A stretch of DNA of 31,385 bases from an uncultured bacterium (GTDB lineage: Bacteria; Actinomycetota; Coriobacteriia; Coriobacteriales; Eggerthellaceae), in assembly GCA_905215035.1 (NCBI GenBank), contig CAJMOJ010000016.1, forward strand, positions 1-31,385, written 5' to 3'. Shown here piece after piece: positions 15,126 to 23,438 of this stretch; position 1 is the stretch's first letter; every line of letters starts with the position of its first letter. Below the pieces are notes generated by a model. The model was not told the DNA's origin, did not search any database, and was given only the letters and a program-made list of their open reading frames with translations. A program made the position numbers and the translations under genes.

Positions 15126-16028
15126 TTAACGATCCCGTTCAGGATTCTTCCCTGCCTCAACTATAGAGTGCACTCCCATAAAGATAATAATTAGAGCAAT
15201 AACCGCTCCTGTAATAATCGGAGCAAAGAAGTTCAGTTCTACATCGGTTGAAGTGCCAAACTGAGCAAGCATCGCCACTTCTAGCGCAAAGATCGAAACC
15301 AGGGCCACGGCCAGGTTGATGCGGCAATTCAGGACAACGAACACATTTTCGTGACCGCGCAACCGCACGTAGTTCACGATCGAGACGATCAAAGAGTAGA
15401 AAGCGAAGGTCGCAACCGCGTAGATGAGCACACCCTCGTAAGAGAAGCCTCCGTCCCCTTTTATCACAAGGCATACAATACCTGACAGTGCGAATACCGA
15501 CAAAAGCAGGAGCGCCCCACAAACCCGCTCAATAACAGCAGTTTTCGTTCCTTCATAGTTCACTTTGCTCATGCACCAAAAAACCACTCCTCGTAGAACA
15601 GCACATAGAAGATAGAAGACTCCAAGCGTAATGAGCCAGATCGATGCTAGGAAAACACCCCCAGCAAAATTGACTACAGACCAAAGCACGTCCACAGTAA
15701 TTCCTGCCGCAATAAAGAGTTGCCTTCGATAATCAACGTCTTCAAGAGCCTTGTAAACCATACGATTCTTGGCAGCAATTGCATATAATCCTTCACGCGG
15801 AAAGCGGCGGACAATCCAGACGCACAACACCGTGAAAAGATACGCTGAAAGCGCATAGGCTACATAAGAAAATGGATGCTCTTTATTACCTAACAGAAAT
15901 ACCCACACCATGAGAACAACGATTATTGGAAGCGCCAAGGCTATAACAATCGTTGGTGGCTTTAGTGCTTGCGATGCAAATCGAGCGGCTTGGCTGAGTT
16001 TCTGTTTAATACTTTTAGGAATGACCAT
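15126..16028 (-). CDS. Multi-pass membrane protein of unknown function
   Basis: A 300-residue protein with about eight hydrophobic segments (roughly residues 27-47, 53-72, 105-125, 130-150, 170-190, 200-222, 235-255, 265-290). The ends are short and charged. No catalytic motif is seen. It is the third gene of an operon after a response regulator and histidine kinase; its ATG is one base past the kinase stop, so expression is coupled. It may be an accessory sensor or the effector of the system. I do not recognise the family. Confidence 0.75.
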   Translation of the reverse strand: MVIPKSIKQKLSQAARFASQALKPPTIVIALALPIIVVLMVWVFLLGNKEHPFSYVAYALSAYLFTVLCVWIVRRFPREGLYAIAAKNRMVYKALEDVDYRRQLFIAAGITVDVLWSVVNFAGGVFLASIWLITLGVFYLLCAVLRGVVFWCMSKVNYEGTKTAVIERVCGALLLLSVFALSGIVCLVIKGDGGFSYEGVLIYAVATFAFYSLIVSIVNYVRLRGHENVFVVLNCRINLAVALVSIFALEVAMLAQFGTSTDVELNFFAPIITGAVIALIIIFMGVHSIVEAGKNPERDR

Positions 16029-16029
16029 A

Positions 16030-17157
16030 TCAGGCCTTCTTTGAAGCTATTAAAGGCAGCCGTATCTCAAACACGCTCCCGCGATTCGGTACACTCTGTA
16101 CCTCAATAACGCCTTTATGCAGTTCAACAATGCGTTTGCAAAGAGCCAATCCCAATCCCGAACCTGCAGCAGCATGGGACGAATCACCTTGGTAGAAACG
16201 GTCGAAGATGCGTGCTCGTGTGGCTTCATCCATTCCGCATCCTTCATCGGAGATCCATACGACCGCAGTATCGTTGCTGGATGTTCTATCCTCTTCTCCT
16301 TGACGTCCGCCATAAAGCGCCACGCTTACCCGGCCGCCAATAGGGGAAAACTTTACGGCATTTTCCAATAAGTTTAGCCATAACTGCGCCAAATAGCTGC
16401 TATTGCCATACGCGTACGCCTCATCAAGTGCTAATTCGATGCTGACATTCTTCTCACGCAGCTTCGTCTCCATCACGATGACAGCACGCCGTAGCGACTC
16501 GGCAAGGTCTACCTTTTGCACGTCAGGCAAAATAGCTGATGCCTCCATCTTCGATAGCAGCAAAATGCGTTCAGAAAGACCTGCCAATCGCTCTGATTCT
16601 TCCACGATAATATCTGCGTATTCGCGGCGCTCCTCTGGGGAAAGATCCTCATCGCGCAGCAGCTGCGCAAAACCTGATAACGAGCTGATAGGTGTTCGGA
16701 ATTCATGAGAAAAATCGCTAATAAACCCAGCACGCATCATTTCCGTGCCAGCCAATTCATCGGCAGCTACGTTATAGCTTTCTGCAAACTCGTCAACTTC
16801 TCGCAAATGAATACAACTTGTTCCCTCCATACGATACGTGAAATCCCCTTTAGCTAAGTGCTTCATAGCCAACGTCATGCGGCGTAGAGGAAGTACGAGA
16901 GTTCGATTGATTGCAATGCACAAGATAATAGTGATCACAATGCTTGCCAGTAGAACAGTCGCGATGATGCTGCCTGGTGCCGTAAGCTCAGCAAACGTGA
17001 TCACGCCGCTTTCCGTAAGAAAGAGCCCGAAAACACCTACTGCTGCGCACACCACAACAAGCGCTAAGGCAACTACACTGACAAGTGTTGCACCTAACCC
17101 AATCGAGCGTAAAATCGACAATCCTTCATGACGTACTTCATGCGATGGGTTCGTCAT
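16030..17157 (-). CDS. Sensor histidine kinase
   Basis: A 375-residue membrane kinase. There are two TM helices near the N-terminus (about residues 20-47 and 62-85) with only a short outside loop (about 15 residues), so the signal is probably membrane-level. A HAMP segment follows, then the H box ISDFSHEFRTPISSL with the phospho-acceptor His near 151. The ATP lid elements are the N box LLENAVKFSP, G1 ISDEGCGM, the F box and G2 GSGLGLALCK. I start it at ATG 17157, with GGAG seven bases before it. A TTG at 17178 or ATG at 17163 is possible; in each case it overlaps the regulator gene. It forms an operon with the regulator and a membrane protein. Confidence 0.88.
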   Translation of the reverse strand: MTNPSHEVRHEGLSILRSIGLGATLVSVVALALVVVCAAVGVFGLFLTESGVITFAELTAPGSIIATVLLASIVITIILCIAINRTLVLPLRRMTLAMKHLAKGDFTYRMEGTSCIHLREVDEFAESYNVAADELAGTEMMRAGFISDFSHEFRTPISSLSGFAQLLRDEDLSPEERREYADIIVEESERLAGLSERILLLSKMEASAILPDVQKVDLAESLRRAVIVMETKLREKNVSIELALDEAYAYGNSSYLAQLWLNLLENAVKFSPIGGRVSVALYGGRQGEEDRTSSNDTAVVWISDEGCGMDEATRARIFDRFYQGDSSHAAAGSGLGLALCKRIVELHKGVIEVQSVPNRGSVFEIRLPLIASKKA

Positions 17158-17833
17158 GAGCATCTCCGATCTCTCCAACGTAACCTATTCCCCGCACGGT
17201 CTCAATTCGGAAATCACTCCAGCTTTCGAAGCGTGAACGTAATCGATTTACATGCACGTTTACCGTAGCCTCAGAACTATCGGTATCCCAACCCCACACT
17301 TCGTCGAGAAGCTGAACTCTTGTAAAAACACGTCCAGGGTTTGACAATAACCGGAACAGCAACTGGAACTCCTTAGGCGGCAATTCGACTCTTTGGCCCG
17401 GACGCTCTACAACGTTTCTGTTCGGATCAAGAACTGCTGCTCCCACCGCAAGACGTCCGGTACCGCCCGCGCTTGTCCGTCTCAGCAGTGCGCGCACGCG
17501 CAATACCAACTCCTTCATATCAGCGGGCTTTGTAAGATAGTCATCTGCGCCTGACAAAAAACTGGCATGAAGTGTTTCTGCGTCGAGTCGTGCGGTAAGC
17601 ATTAACACAGGTACATCCCATTCGGCCTCACGCAGACGTTGCACCAACTCCATACCACTAACACGCGGCATCATCACATCGCTTACGATGAGATCGACAT
17701 GCTCATGATCAAGTATCTCAAGTGCTTCTTGGCCGTCAGCAGCTGACAGTGTTTCGTGTCCATCTTTCCGGAGGACTGCACAGATGAGTTTATTGGCGCT
17801 CTTATCATCTTCTGCGATTAGTATTCTCGCCAC
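17138..17833 (-). CDS. OmpR/PhoB-type response regulator
   Basis: A 231-residue two-domain regulator. The receiver is residues 1-120 with the acidic pair Glu8-Asp9-Asp10, phospho-Asp52 in IVSDVMMP, and the KPADMKE lysine. The C-terminal winged helix is at about 128-222, with FQLLFRLLSNPGRVFTR, VNVHVNRLRSR and VRGIGYVG. It starts at GTG 17833 behind AGGTGG. It is the first gene of the operon with the kinase and membrane protein. Three copies of an AGATAAAC element lie just upstream and are probably its own binding sites. Confidence 0.92.
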   Translation of the reverse strand: MARILIAEDDKSANKLICAVLRKDGHETLSAADGQEALEILDHEHVDLIVSDVMMPRVSGMELVQRLREAEWDVPVLMLTARLDAETLHASFLSGADDYLTKPADMKELVLRVRALLRRTSAGGTGRLAVGAAVLDPNRNVVERPGQRVELPPKEFQLLFRLLSNPGRVFTRVQLLDEVWGWDTDSSEATVNVHVNRLRSRFESWSDFRIETVRGIGYVGEIGDAHDEPIA

Positions 17834-17880
17834 ACTTCCACCTTTCTGCTTTCCGACATCTCTTCTTATTAAGCCATAGA

Positions 17881-17914
17881 AAGATAAACGAAAGATAAAC
17901 GCACTTGTTTATCT
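17881..17914. promoter_or_regulatory. 11-bp-spaced response-regulator boxes
   Basis: AAGATAAACG occurs at 17881-17890 and again at 17892-17901, exactly 11 bases apart. The inverse GTTTATCT follows at 17907-17914. Direct repeats with 11-bp spacing are the usual target of OmpR/PhoB dimers. The site lies 48 bases upstream of the regulator gene and also in front of the divergent zinc-ribbon gene, so it may control both. Confidence 0.6.
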
Positions 17915-18018
17915 GCTTGTAACGAAATGTTTATGCAGCATGTGCATTATGGCTTCACGCAAATAAGCAGACGATGCGGTGCGAAAACTCGGCGCACCAC
18001 GACGAAAGGAGAATTCCC

Positions 18019-18735
18019 ATGTTCTGTAATCATTGTGGTAATGAACTTAATGGCACAGAAGCCTACTGTGCTACTTGTGGAAAGCCTGTTCAAGAAGCAG
18101 ATGCACAAACTCAGGTCGGCACTCCTCATGGCATTCCTCATCATAGAACAACAATGAATGCCTATACGAATACCTCTACCCCCGAAGACACACCTGCTTA
18201 CCGTTCTTTTGAGTACGCCCGCACAACAATAAAGTCCGAACTGGCTCAAGTTGCTATCGACTGCTATGAAAGCCTGGGCTATGAACTTACTGGTCAGCGC
18301 GTATCAGCCCCTGGTGGACAAGTTACACTCTCTTTCCGTCGCAGCCGTAAGGTGCGCGGCAAAGCGCAGTTATCAAAGATCCAGCGCACGATGGATGACA
18401 CGTTGGCCTCTATTACTTCCATGGAAACCGAAAAAACAAAAAAGGCAATGATCCAAGCAATGACAATCGGAATCATTTCAGCACTTGTGCTTGGTCTCGG
18501 AATGAGCTGCACAATGGTATGGACTCATCTTATGGTGCTCGGCATCGTGGTAGGATTGATTGGAATTGCGGGATGTATCTTCGCATGGATGCGCTATCGA
18601 AAAGTGTGCAGGATCGAGACCGCACGCTTAAATCCGGCCATCGAAGAGGCTTATGATCGTCTAGCAACCCAATGTGAAGAGGCGCAAGCTATCTTGCGAA
18701 ACAGTGGCGATGAACAGCTTGGATTATCGCGTTAG
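18019..18735 (+). CDS. Zinc-ribbon membrane protein
   Basis: A 238-residue protein, started at ATG 18019 because AAAGGAG lies seven bases upstream and the zinc ribbon begins at once; the ATG at 17974 is less likely. The N-terminus is a zinc ribbon, FCNHCGNEL then YCATCGKP (C-x2-C and C-x2-C), followed by a polar linker. A soluble domain comes next (about 60-140, with VTLSFRRSRKVRGKAQL). Two TM helices follow near residues 155-200 (IISALVLGLGMSC; VVGLIGIAGCIFAW). It is divergent from the two-component operon, sharing the AGATAAAC boxes, so it may be a target of it. Confidence 0.78.
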   Translation: MFCNHCGNELNGTEAYCATCGKPVQEADAQTQVGTPHGIPHHRTTMNAYTNTSTPEDTPAYRSFEYARTTIKSELAQVAIDCYESLGYELTGQRVSAPGGQVTLSFRRSRKVRGKAQLSKIQRTMDDTLASITSMETEKTKKAMIQAMTIGIISALVLGLGMSCTMVWTHLMVLGIVVGLIGIAGCIFAWMRYRKVCRIETARLNPAIEEAYDRLATQCEEAQAILRNSGDEQLGLSR

Positions 18736-18740
18736 TAGAA

Positions 18741-18784
18741 TTCGCAAACCTAAAATGCGAATTCGATTTCTATTGCCCACTCTA
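18741..18784 (+). pseudogene. Degraded 3' half of a tRNA-Gly gene
   Basis: Aligned without gaps to the tRNA-Gly at 15029-15070, positions 18741-18782 match at 31 of 42 by my count. Ten of the 11 differences are transitions, and those ten are all G to A or C to T in this copy. The match covers the anticodon loop, the T arm (ATTCGATTT) and the acceptor 3' strand (GCCCACTC). The 5' half is missing, replaced by the end of the zinc-ribbon gene. A 9-bp hairpin (18738-18746 with 18756-18764) also lies here and could terminate that gene. The remnant is in the same direction as the intact tRNA, as a displaced 3' end would be. Confidence 0.65.
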
Positions 18785-18988
18785 TAAGCATCCATAAATC
18801 AGTTCAACATGACATACTTTCTGCAACAAAATGCTCTGGCATATCAGAAGTCCTTAAGATACCTTTAGAAAATGTTGTTTTACTTATGGGTTAGCTGCCA
18901 CCACAATGAAGGAGATCTGGTCCTCTAAGAGAAGCTTGCTCTATCCCCTTCTTGCAAAACGGGAGATCAAAACGCGAAAGGATACGTA
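18785..18988. other. Intergenic leader before the PhzF gene
   Basis: No gene is recognised. A 27-codon frame (ATG 18906) ends at TAA 18987-18989, overlapping the ATG of the next gene as TAATG, but it has no ribosome site and may be chance. Confidence 0.4.
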
Positions 18989-19789
18989 ATGGCTATCACG
19001 CAATACATGATCGATGCGTTTACAGACACTGTATTCAAAGGCAACCAAGCTGCAGTATGCGCTACCGAAAAACCACTTGCACCTGCGGTCATGCAGAACA
19101 TTGCCATCGAAAACAGCTTTTCTGAAACGGCATTTCTCGTTCCGTTCGCGGGTAAAGAGGGGTGCTATTCGCTTCGCTGGTTTACACCTGGCGGCGAGAT
19201 CGATCTTTGCGGGCACGCCACCTTGGCATCGGCTTTTGCCGTTGGGAACTTCATCGCTCCTGGCACTAAGCATGTTGTCTTCGACACCCTGAGCGGCGAG
19301 CTTTTCATCGATATCGAAGATGACGGCATGATCTCGATGGACATGCCTGCCTATCAACCAAAACAGATCGAAGTCACCGATGCCATGGAACAAGCCTATG
19401 GCATACGTCCGCTCGAAGCGTGGTTGGCACGCGATCTTGTCTGCATACTTCCAACTGAAGCAAATGTGCGAGATGCTCACCCTGATACGGATGTGCTCTT
19501 GGAGCTTCCTGGGCTTACTCAAGCGATAACCGCACAAGCCGATACAGGCTCACCATTCGATTGCGTATCCCGCTGCTTCGCGCCTGAGCTTGATGTCTAC
19601 GAAGATCCCGTAACAGGCTCGACCCATTGCGCTATCACACCAATTTGGGTAGAAAAGCTTGGCAAGAATGACATCAAGGCATTTCAGGCATCGAAACGTA
19701 CGGGTATCTTGAACTGCCATGTTGAAGGTGATCGCGTGAAGATCTCAGGGCCTGCTGTCCTTTACGCTCGAGCCGAGCTGAATATATAG
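18989..19789 (+). CDS. PhzF-family isomerase/epimerase
   Basis: A 266-residue PhzF-like protein (diaminopimelate-epimerase fold, two halves). The family marks are intact: the GNQAAV segment near residue 18, catalytic Glu46 in SFSETAFL, the GHATLASA loop around His76, and late EDPVTGSTHCA around 205-215. Proteins of this family isomerise small ring or dienoate acids by Glu-driven proton transfer; true PhzF acts in phenazine synthesis, but no phenazine genes are nearby. AAAGGA lies six bases before the ATG. The gene is monocistronic. The substrate is unknown. Confidence 0.9.
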   Translation: MAITQYMIDAFTDTVFKGNQAAVCATEKPLAPAVMQNIAIENSFSETAFLVPFAGKEGCYSLRWFTPGGEIDLCGHATLASAFAVGNFIAPGTKHVVFDTLSGELFIDIEDDGMISMDMPAYQPKQIEVTDAMEQAYGIRPLEAWLARDLVCILPTEANVRDAHPDTDVLLELPGLTQAITAQADTGSPFDCVSRCFAPELDVYEDPVTGSTHCAITPIWVEKLGKNDIKAFQASKRTGILNCHVEGDRVKISGPAVLYARAELNI

Positions 19790-19896
19790 TTTTGGTTCGC
19801 AAACTCTATAGGGAAACCTTTAGACTTGATGTCTTTCTTTCCCTCAGACACGAGTTCTGTCTCCGCTTTCAAAGTAAGGTGCGCTCTGTACAGAAT

Positions 19897-20052
19897 CTAA
19901 AGATTTATTGGGTCGGTTTTTTCATTCATGCGATCTAGGCGTTCTTCAATATGCTTCATTCGTTTGTTGTAATTGAGCTCCATATAGAAGGTTGCTATGC
20001 CCAAAAGACATATAGCAATACCGATAGCGAGAATGATTTCATTGGGGATCAT
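19897..20052 (-). CDS. Small single-pass membrane protein (51 aa)
   Basis: A 51-residue open frame. It starts at ATG 20052 with a strong AAAGGAG (20058-20064) five bases upstream and ends at TAG 19897. Residues 4-24 are one hydrophobic helix (EIILAIGIAICLLGIATF), followed by a polar, charged tail (KRMKHIEERLDRMNEK) that looks like a short amphipathic helix or coiled coil. It lies downstream of the SDR gene on the same strand, but a terminator lies between them, so it probably has its own promoter. No homologue is recognised. The good ribosome site and helix-then-charged-tail pattern make it credible. Confidence 0.7.
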   Translation of the reverse strand: MIPNEIILAIGIAICLLGIATFYMELNYNKRMKHIEERLDRMNEKTDPINL

Positions 20053-20130
20053 CTTGACTCCTTTCGTTCGAGTAACTCATCACCAGGAGAATACGCTACT
20101 GGTCACAACTTTCTGCTCTCAAGGACAGAA

Positions 20131-20162
20131 AAACCCTTGCCAAAAGTCTTTGACAAGGGTTT
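20131..20162 (-). terminator. Intrinsic terminator after the SDR gene
   Basis: AAACCCTTG (20131-20139) pairs with CAAGGGTTT (20154-20162). On the minus strand the stem is followed by TTTTT, so it ends transcripts of the SDR gene that stops at 20188. Confidence 0.75.
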
Positions 20163-20187
20163 GAACAGGAGTTTTATGATGCTTCCT

Positions 20188-21027
20188 CTATTCTGGTTGT
20201 AGTGGACCATAGTAATAGCTCGCCGTAGCACCGCCATCAATCAGGAAGTCGCTTCCCGTAATGAACGCTCCTTGTGGCCCCATGATGAATTCCGCAAGCG
20301 CGCCCACTTCATCGGCCGTGCCGGGACGACCTGCGGGACATTTCGCGAACATATTCTTATAGAAGTCTCCGCGCGGGCCATTGAATTCATCGAGCGCGAG
20401 CGGAGTGACGATGATACCAGGACTGATCGAGTTGATGCGCGCACCGCGCTCTCCCCATTTGACCGCCTCAGCCATAACACGTTTTTCGTTGCAGCGTTTG
20501 GCCAACTGATAGGCATGCAGCGTATCGCGTACGTTCTCTGGTTGCAAGAGCGGAAGACTAAGTAAATCTTCGCAGGGGATGGTAGCAAGCTGGCGATCTT
20601 CTTCAGCGCTGAGCGCAGGCATGCGCTTGCCCGACTGACTGGAGATAGTCACTCCCACGCCGCCAGGCGCGATGATCTTACCAACTTCTTCAAGAAGCAC
20701 TGCTGTTCCATAAAGGTCGACCGCAAGAATGGTCTCGATAGAGGCCTGACTCGGGGAAACGCCTGCTGCGTTGATGAGCGTGGTCACGCTACCCAACTCT
20801 TGCGCGCGGGCGATCATCTCCAAGATGGATGCACGATCGGACAGATCCATTTCGCACGCTTCGATATCAAAACCGGCTTCGGTCATAATCTGTGCGATGG
20901 TCTGAGCGTTTTCAAGACTCTTATCCCCTACTAGGATCTTCTTACCAAACCCAACGCGTCGCGCAATGGCCATGCCTATCTGACCAGCTCCTGTCCAAAG
21001 AACTACTTCAGGAGTTTGTTCTTGCAT
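20188..21027 (-). CDS. Short-chain dehydrogenase/reductase
   Basis: A 279-residue SDR, started at ATG 21027 because AGGAG lies six bases upstream; the ATG at 21060 would add 11 residues. The Rossmann motif is WTGAGQIGMAIARR (TG-x-x-x-x-G near residue 12), and NAAG is at 86-89. The catalytic Ser is in TISSQSGK (about 129-132), and Tyr173 and Lys177 form Y-x3-K. A 40-residue insertion between Ser and Tyr is longer than usual. The ending SDFLIDGGATASYYYG is the family's C-terminal turn. NAD(P)H-linked redox of an alcohol or ketone is expected; the substrate is unknown. It is divergent from a TetR gene. Confidence 0.9.
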   Translation of the reverse strand: MQEQTPEVVLWTGAGQIGMAIARRVGFGKKILVGDKSLENAQTIAQIMTEAGFDIEACEMDLSDRASILEMIARAQELGSVTTLINAAGVSPSQASIETILAVDLYGTAVLLEEVGKIIAPGGVGVTISSQSGKRMPALSAEEDRQLATIPCEDLLSLPLLQPENVRDTLHAYQLAKRCNEKRVMAEAVKWGERGARINSISPGIIVTPLALDEFNGPRGDFYKNMFAKCPAGRPGTADEVGALAEFIMGPQGAFITGSDFLIDGGATASYYYGPLQPE

Positions 21028-21308
21028 GCACTTCTCCTCTCGTCGCGTTAGACGACACATTGTCTTTTACCCATAATAAGCGACAATTTGTTTCTTGCGC
21101 AAGAGTAAACACTGATAGATTCTCGGTCTCACGTGATGTGCTTGCTGAAAGCACGAATACCGTCACTGAATGGCTCGACAGTTTAGATCTTATAAAATAG
21201 GGCTCTCGGATACACTTCTCATATTTGGTAGAATCAAACCGTACGATCGAACCTCCTGGCATATCCAATGGATCGTTCCGTACAAGATGAAGACCACAGG
21301 AGATAACC
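21028..21308. promoter_or_regulatory. Divergent control region between SDR and TetR genes
   Basis: The 281 bases should hold promoters for both genes. The clearest element is ATCCA-A-TGGAT (21263-21273), a perfect 5-bp inverted repeat about 35 bases before the TetR ATG. It lies between two copies of CCGTAC (starting near 21239 and 21278). It is a fair candidate for the TetR operator. Confidence 0.35.
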
Positions 21309-21953
21309 ATGCCCGACTATCAACGCGCTCGCTCACCCGAACAAAAAGCTGAGCGTATGACCGCCATTATGGATGCAGCAGAACATCTCTTTTGCGACCT
21401 GCCTTATCATGAAATCAATATGGGACTCATCGCAAAAGAATTGGGTTGGTCACGGTCAAATCTCTACAAATATGCCGCCACGCGCGAAGAAGTATTCTTG
21501 GCGCTCCATAATCGAGCGAATCAGATGTTTATCGATGATCTACTGGCTGCCTTGAACGATACATCGCAAAGCAATGCATCGTTTGCACAAACATGGGCAA
21601 CCGTGACAGGAAGGCATCCTGAATTTCTCCGTTATCAAGACATTCTGATCCCTATTATCGAAACTAATGCCTCACTTGAGCGTCTTATAGAATTCAAGCG
21701 TGCTTTTGTTCAAATGAGCGCACCCATAAAAGATCTTCTACAAAAACAAATCGACTGTGACTCAATAACAGCCTACGAGCTTTATTTACAATTGATTTAT
21801 CAGGCGCCAGGACTCTATAACCACTTTCATTGTGCCGAACGTGCCGCAGAAGCTATGCGCTGCGCAGGAATTCCTCAAGCAAAAGGAACGTTTGAGGAAG
21901 CATATGCATCATTTGTCACCATGTGTCTTGACCACGCAGCGCATACAGCTTAA
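21309..21953 (+). CDS. TetR-family regulator
   Basis: A 214-residue TetR protein. The DNA-binding domain is residues 12-62: KAERMTAIMDAAEHLFCD, then IAKELGWSRSNLYKYAATREE as recognition helix and following turn. The C-terminal part (about 75-205) is the ligand and dimer domain, of the TetR_C_29/AcrR-like kind. GGAG sits before the ATG. It is divergent from the SDR gene, its likely target, and convergent with the radical SAM gene 12 bases away. Confidence 0.88.
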   Translation: MPDYQRARSPEQKAERMTAIMDAAEHLFCDLPYHEINMGLIAKELGWSRSNLYKYAATREEVFLALHNRANQMFIDDLLAALNDTSQSNASFAQTWATVTGRHPEFLRYQDILIPIIETNASLERLIEFKRAFVQMSAPIKDLLQKQIDCDSITAYELYLQLIYQAPGLYNHFHCAERAAEAMRCAGIPQAKGTFEEAYASFVTMCLDHAAHTA

Positions 21954-21965
21954 GCATTTCCTTTG

Positions 21966-23438
21966 TTACTGTTTGAGCGATGGTGCTTCTGTCTCACGTT
22001 CGGGATCAAATGCACCATGGATAGTGCGATCAAGACGTTCAAACTTTTCAAAATCAGTATCTGCCATACCGCTTACATTGGCACTGCGCAAAGCAACACG
22101 TTTATTGTCAGGTTCAAGCCACAATCGTTCAGCAACCGGTGCCCATGCGGCAGCTTGTGGCCGGCATTTTTCAGCAAGCTCATGAGCTGTTTCTGTTGCC
22201 TGTAAGTCTGTACAGTGCGCACCGGAAACTTCTACGATCTCTTCAATACAATCGGGATTTTCGAGCATAGGACAAGGACGCAACATGTTGTCATTGAAAG
22301 GTTGGCCCTTGTAATACGCCATAAAGATTGGTGAACGTAAGCAATCAATCAGCGACATCTCATGAATGTTAGCGTTGGAGTAATGAATGAACACACATGG
22401 CTCAATATCACCTGCCGCATTAATATGTAAGTAACGACGTCCACCAGCAATACAGCCACCAACAAATTCGCCATCATGTTGGAAATCCAACGTAAAAATA
22501 GGTTTGGTTTCACGAATACGACGATTAAAACGATAAAGATGCTCACGATCAACAGGATCAGGCATGAGATCAGTTGGCGCATCTTTACCAACTGGCATAT
22601 AGGTGAAAATCCATGCAAATAAAGCACCTTTGTCGATAAGCCAATCGAAATATTCATCACTGGCTACCGAGTTAGCATTAGCGTGGGTATAACAGATTGA
22701 GACTCCAAAAGGAAGTTGGTGGCTCTTGAGCAAATCCATCGCAGCTTCAACTTTGGCATATGTTCCTTCACCACGACGTCCATCGGTAGCCAACTTGTCG
22801 CCCTCTGCTGAAATTGCAGGAACAAAGTTTTTGACACGAAGCATATCCTGGCAAAAGTCCTCATCAATCAGTGTTGCATTGGTAAAGCACAAAAACGCAC
22901 AATCTGGATGTGCCTCACAAAGACGAATGAGATCCTGCTTGCGTACTAATGGTTCTCCACCCGTATAGATGTAAACATACACGCCAAGCTCTTTACCCTG
23001 ACAAATAATAGAATCGATATCTTCGTAGGTGAGGTTTAACTTGTGGCCATATTTGGCAGCCCAGCAACCCGTGCAATGCAAATTACACGCACTAGTAGGG
23101 TCAAGAAGGATAGCCCAGGGAACATTACACTGATATTTTTCACGCATCTTTTCTTGTTTATCCCACGCAAGCAGATTCGCGTCAACAACGAATGTTTTGA
23201 GCAAATCATTTCTCAATTCTGGATTTAAATCCATGATGCGCATAATGAGCTGATACATATTGTTACCAGGGTTATTAACCACATCAGTAATGACTTTACG
23301 CTGAGATGGGAACAGCGAATCAGGACAAAGACTATTGATCTTATCCATTGTTTTACTCATGTTATTTTTTGGATCAGCACAAAGATGATCGATGAGTTTA
23401 TATGCCGTTATCTTTTTCGCGAAATCAGTCGGTTTCAT
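21966..23438 (-). CDS. Radical SAM enzyme with SPASM-like C-terminal domain
   Basis: A 490-residue radical SAM protein. The SAM cluster motif is C118-x3-C122-x2-C125 in TSACNLHCTGC, followed by the GGEP motif (YTGGEPLVR). The first 105 residues are an extra helical N-terminal part. After the barrel a cysteine-rich stretch (GGCIAGG, DIEPCVFIH, RPCPM, PDCIEE and GAHCTD) indicates auxiliary Fe-S clusters of the SPASM/twitch kind. Such enzymes often modify peptides or cofactors, but no small precursor peptide gene is seen next door. GAGGGGGG precedes the ATG. It looks monocistronic. The product is unknown. Confidence 0.88.
   Translation of the reverse strand: MKPTDFAKKITAYKLIDHLCADPKNNMSKTMDKINSLCPDSLFPSQRKVITDVVNNPGNNMYQLIMRIMDLNPELRNDLLKTFVVDANLLAWDKQEKMREKYQCNVPWAILLDPTSACNLHCTGCWAAKYGHKLNLTYEDIDSIICQGKELGVYVYIYTGGEPLVRKQDLIRLCEAHPDCAFLCFTNATLIDEDFCQDMLRVKNFVPAISAEGDKLATDGRRGEGTYAKVEAAMDLLKSHQLPFGVSICYTHANANSVASDEYFDWLIDKGALFAWIFTYMPVGKDAPTDLMPDPVDREHLYRFNRRIRETKPIFTLDFQHDGEFVGGCIAGGRRYLHINAAGDIEPCVFIHYSNANIHEMSLIDCLRSPIFMAYYKGQPFNDNMLRPCPMLENPDCIEEIVEVSGAHCTDLQATETAHELAEKCRPQAAAWAPVAERLWLEPDNKRVALRSANVSGMADTDFEKFERLDRTIHGAFDPERETEAPSLKQ

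Noticed and set aside
17158..17178. TTG start of the histidine kinase at 17178
   Set aside because: ATG at 17157 has GGAG at good spacing; the extra residues are not typical, though the TTG cannot be fully excluded.
18738..18764. 9-bp hairpin GAATTCGCA/TGCGAATTC after the zinc-ribbon gene as a terminator
   Set aside because: It falls inside the tRNA-Gly remnant and is not followed by a T run, so I report the remnant and only mention the hairpin.
18785..18988. Possible riboswitch or T-box before PhzF
   Set aside because: No paired stems or known conserved motif could be found by eye.
18906..18989. 27-codon frame overlapping the PhzF start (TAATG), possible leader peptide
   Set aside because: No ribosome-binding site and no recognisable sequence; likely chance.
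19810..19842. GGGAAA/TTTCCC hairpin after PhzF as terminator
   Set aside because: Short stem, interrupted, no T run on the plus strand; weak.
20892..21200. Plus-strand frame ending in SRDVLAESTNTVTEWLDSLDLIK in the SDR promoter region
   Set aside because: The first part is the shadow of the SDR gene, there is no start with a ribosome site, and the tail is too short to assign.
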